In this document: positions 62,266 through 64,000 of the stretch, one piece after another | How positions within the stretch are numbered: the first letter of the stretch is position 1 | Layout of the letters: every line of letters starts with the position of its first letter | Assembly (NCBI RefSeq): GCF_036173105.1 | Contig: NZ_CP108053.1 | Coordinates: 3,534,001-3,598,000 of the forward strand | From: Streptomyces sp. NBC_00287 | GTDB lineage: Bacteria > Actinomycetota > Actinomycetes > Streptomycetales > Streptomycetaceae | Reading direction: 5' to 3' | DNA length: 64,000 nt | The notes under the pieces: model-generated | What the model saw: only the letters and a program-made list of their open reading frames with translations | Told to the model about the DNA's origin: nothing | Databases searched by the model: none | Made by a program: the position numbers and the translations under genes

Positions 62266-62895
62266 TCAGGGCAGCAGCCTCTGCTCCTTCGCCACCGACA
62301 CCGCTCCCGCCCTGGTGTCCACGCCGAGCTTGTCGTAGATGCGGCCGAGGTGGGTCTTGACCGTGGCCTCGCTGATGAACAGGGCCTTGGCGATCTCGCG
62401 GTTGCCGAGGCCCTGGGAGAGCTTGCCGAGGATCTCGCGTTCGCGGTCGGTCAGGGTGGGGCGGGGGTTGCGGAGGTTGGCCATCACCCGGCCTGCCACC
62501 GGCGCGGAGAGCGCGGTGCGGCCTTGCGCGGCCGCGTGGATCGCGGCGAAGAGTTCCTCGGGGCGCTCGGCCTTCAGGAGGTAGCCGGTGGCGCCGGCCT
62601 CGATGGCTCGGGTGATGTCGGCGTCGGTGTCGTAGGTGGTGAGCACGAGGACGTGGGGGGCGCCGGACGGCGTGTTCGAGGTCAGGCGGCGAGTCGTCTC
62701 CACGCCGTCGATGCCCTCCCCCAGCTGGAGGTCCATCAGGACGACGTCCGGCGTGAGCTTCGCCACCAGCGCCAGCGCCTCCTCGCCGGTGCCCGCCTCG
62801 CCGACGACCTCGATGTCGGGGGCGCTGTCGAGGAGGGCGAGCAGCCCGGCCCGTACGACGGCGTGGTCGTCGCAGAGCAGGATCCGTACGGTCAT
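62266..62895 (-). CDS. NarL/LuxR-type response regulator
   Basis: A 209-aa two-component regulator. The receiver has CDDHAVVRAG and the phospho-Asp in DVVLMDLQLGEG, Thr in VLVLTTYDT and Lys in GYLLKAERPEELF. The LuxR HTH is LTDREREILGKLSQGLGNRE to SEATVKTHLGRIYDKLG. ATG 62895 overlaps the stop of the kinase gene (ATGA), so the pair is coupled. Confidence 0.95.
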   Translation of the reverse strand: MTVRILLCDDHAVVRAGLLALLDSAPDIEVVGEAGTGEEALALVAKLTPDVVLMDLQLGEGIDGVETTRRLTSNTPSGAPHVLVLTTYDTDADITRAIEAGATGYLLKAERPEELFAAIHAAAQGRTALSAPVAGRVMANLRNPRPTLTDREREILGKLSQGLGNREIAKALFISEATVKTHLGRIYDKLGVDTRAGAVSVAKEQRLLP

Positions 62896-64000
62896 GGCGT
62901 GTTCTCCAGGGGGATCGCGACCGACAGGACCGTGCCCTCGCCCGGCGCCGACTCCACGGCCAGCGTCCCGCCGAGCTGCCGTACCCGCGCCCGGATCGCG
63001 GGCAGGCCGTGCCCCCGCACCCCGGCCGGGGTCTCCGACAGCGCCGCCGGCTCGAAGCCGTGGCCGTCATCGGCGATGTCCAGGACGGCCTGGTCGTCGA
63101 GGAGCGTGAGGGTCAGCGCGGCGGCGGTGGCCCCGGAGTGCTCCCTTACGTTCGCCAGCGCGCCCTGCGCAATCCGCAGCAGCGCCGACTGGACTCGGTC
63201 GGGCAGCTCGGGGGCGCGACCGCCGTCGTCGATGTGGACGCGGACGGTGAGCCGGTCGCCGGACTCCCGGGCGGCGAGCGTCCGCAGCGCCTCACCGAGT
63301 CCGCCGCCCCGGGCCAGATCGGCGGGCGCGAGATCGTGCACGAAGCGACGGGCCTCGGCGAGATTGTGCTCGGCGACGGACTCGGCGGTACGAACATGCG
63401 CGCGGGCCTTGTCCGGGTCCGACTCCCAGACCCGCTCGGCGGCCTGGAGCAGCATCTGCTGGCTGGACAGGCCCTGGGCGAGGGTGTCGTGGATCTCCAT
63501 GGCGAGCCGCTGGCGTTCGGCGAGGGTGCCCTCGCGGCGCTCGGTGGCCGCCAGTTCCCGGCGGGTGCGGACCAGGTCGTCGATCAGCGCGCGCTGCCGG
63601 GCCGCCTGCAGGCGCAGATGCACGAAGATCGCGGTGGCGAACCCGGCGACGGCCGCGGGGCCCACGACCAGGTCGAGGTCGAAGCGGGGGGCGAGCTGGA
63701 GCTGGGCGACGATCACGAACACGGTCAGTACGCCGACCAGGACATACGCGGCGCCCGGCGGAAGGTGGCGCAGGGCTACGTAGAAGAGGGGCACGGCGAC
63801 CCAGGCGAAGCTCGGCGCGAGGGCGACCAGGACCATCCATACGGCGACGACGGCTCCGAGCCAGAGGAGGCGGGGCGGGGTCGGCCGGGCGGCCATGAGC
63901 CCCGGCCGGTCGCCGAACCGCCCCATGACGTACAGCACCGCAAGGACCGCGGCCAGGGCGATCACCCAGGGGGCGCGGGGCTCGTCGCCGTGGCGCTGGA
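62892..64000 (-). CDS. Sensor histidine kinase (NarL partner type), 5' end outside window
   Basis: At least 369 codons, open to the right edge, so the start lies beyond the window (the GTG at 63965 is internal or alternative). Four or five membrane helices lead into a HisKA_3 dimerisation block, LAERQRLAMEIHDTLAQGLS with the phospho-His, and an ATPase domain (DIADDGHGF, GHGLPAIRARVRQLGGTL). Signal unknown. Confidence 0.92.
   Translation of the reverse strand, partial: QRHGDEPRAPWVIALAAVLAVLYVMGRFGDRPGLMAARPTPPRLLWLGAVVAVWMVLVALAPSFAWVAVPLFYVALRHLPPGAAYVLVGVLTVFVIVAQLQLAPRFDLDLVVGPAAVAGFATAIFVHLRLQAARQRALIDDLVRTRRELAATERREGTLAERQRLAMEIHDTLAQGLSSQQMLLQAAERVWESDPDKARAHVRTAESVAEHNLAEARRFVHDLAPADLARGGGLGEALRTLAARESGDRLTVRVHIDDGGRAPELPDRVQSALLRIAQGALANVREHSGATAAALTLTLLDDQAVLDIADDGHGFEPAALSETPAGVRGHGLPAIRARVRQLGGTLAVESAPGEGTVLSVAIPLENTP

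Overview
The window is high-GC DNA with GTG and TTG starts, many 4-nt ATGA/GTGA gene overlaps, AGGAG-type ribosome binding sites and families typical of Streptomyces. These include the actinobacterial iol operon, HrdB-type promoters, twin-arginine and lipoprotein exports, an S28 tripeptidyl aminopeptidase, a CsoR-type copper operator and a trypsin/STAND/WD40 protein. It reads as a Streptomyces chromosome segment. There is no rRNA, tRNA or CRISPR array that I can support.

Layout. 1-3999: the tail of a truncated gene coupled to a stand-alone condensation-domain protein, then an amino-acid permease and a lipoprotein. 4017-10122: a tight minus-strand myo-inositol operon (iolC, a Cgl0159-type aldolase, iolB, iolD, mmsA) with a visible promoter and a palindrome, facing an AraC-family regulator. 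11291-16888: a small HTH protein behind TTGYGTCAC repeats, a zinc alcohol dehydrogenase with an apparent N-terminal frameshift, a cation/proton antiporter and a CsoR-operator-controlled copZ-copA pair. 16889-21293: a long structured intergenic region, citrate synthase with a duplicated copy of its 3' end, and a RecD2-type helicase. 21324-25307: a cupin protein, the wreck of a ribose operon (in-frame rbsC/rbsB chimera, intact rbsK, truncated rbsD) and an XRE regulator/unknown/Cys-rich peptide operon abutting it.

25751-29474 holds an isoprenoid-synthase-like gene translationally coupled to a membrane NACHT NTPase, converging on a small membrane protein. 29561-31535: aldo/keto reductase and an ArsR-type regulator. 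31675-36126: a sugar catabolic operon (Idh/MocA dehydrogenase, DUF993 protein, TIM-barrel isomerase) with a divergent LacI regulator and a textbook LacI half-site palindrome. An IS607-type element (36.1-38.3 kb; serine recombinase plus TnpB) sits at the 3' end of lacI. 38525-44401: a DHFR-like reductase, MarR-GNAT fusion, sugar isomerase, MFS exporter, small alpha/beta hydrolase, LysR regulator and GNAT acetyltransferase. 44412-48389: an EPSP synthase paralogue, a 3-copy tandem repeat and a divergent MocR/LysE pair with two matching operators. 48773-57756: an exported GH3 enzyme, lipoprotein, Trypco1 plus trypsin-nSTAND1-WD40 conflict-type pair, S28 peptidase and a small secreted protein. 57839-64000: a fused heterodimer-type ABC exporter, a secreted protein and a two-component system running off the right edge.

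The best candidates for under-described biology are the isoprenoid-synthase-like/NACHT pair (26416-29474), the trypsin-STAND-WD40 pair (51364-55787), the XRE/unknown/Cys-rich operon (23216-25307), and the synonymous-only duplicate of the citrate synthase 3' end (17364-17409).
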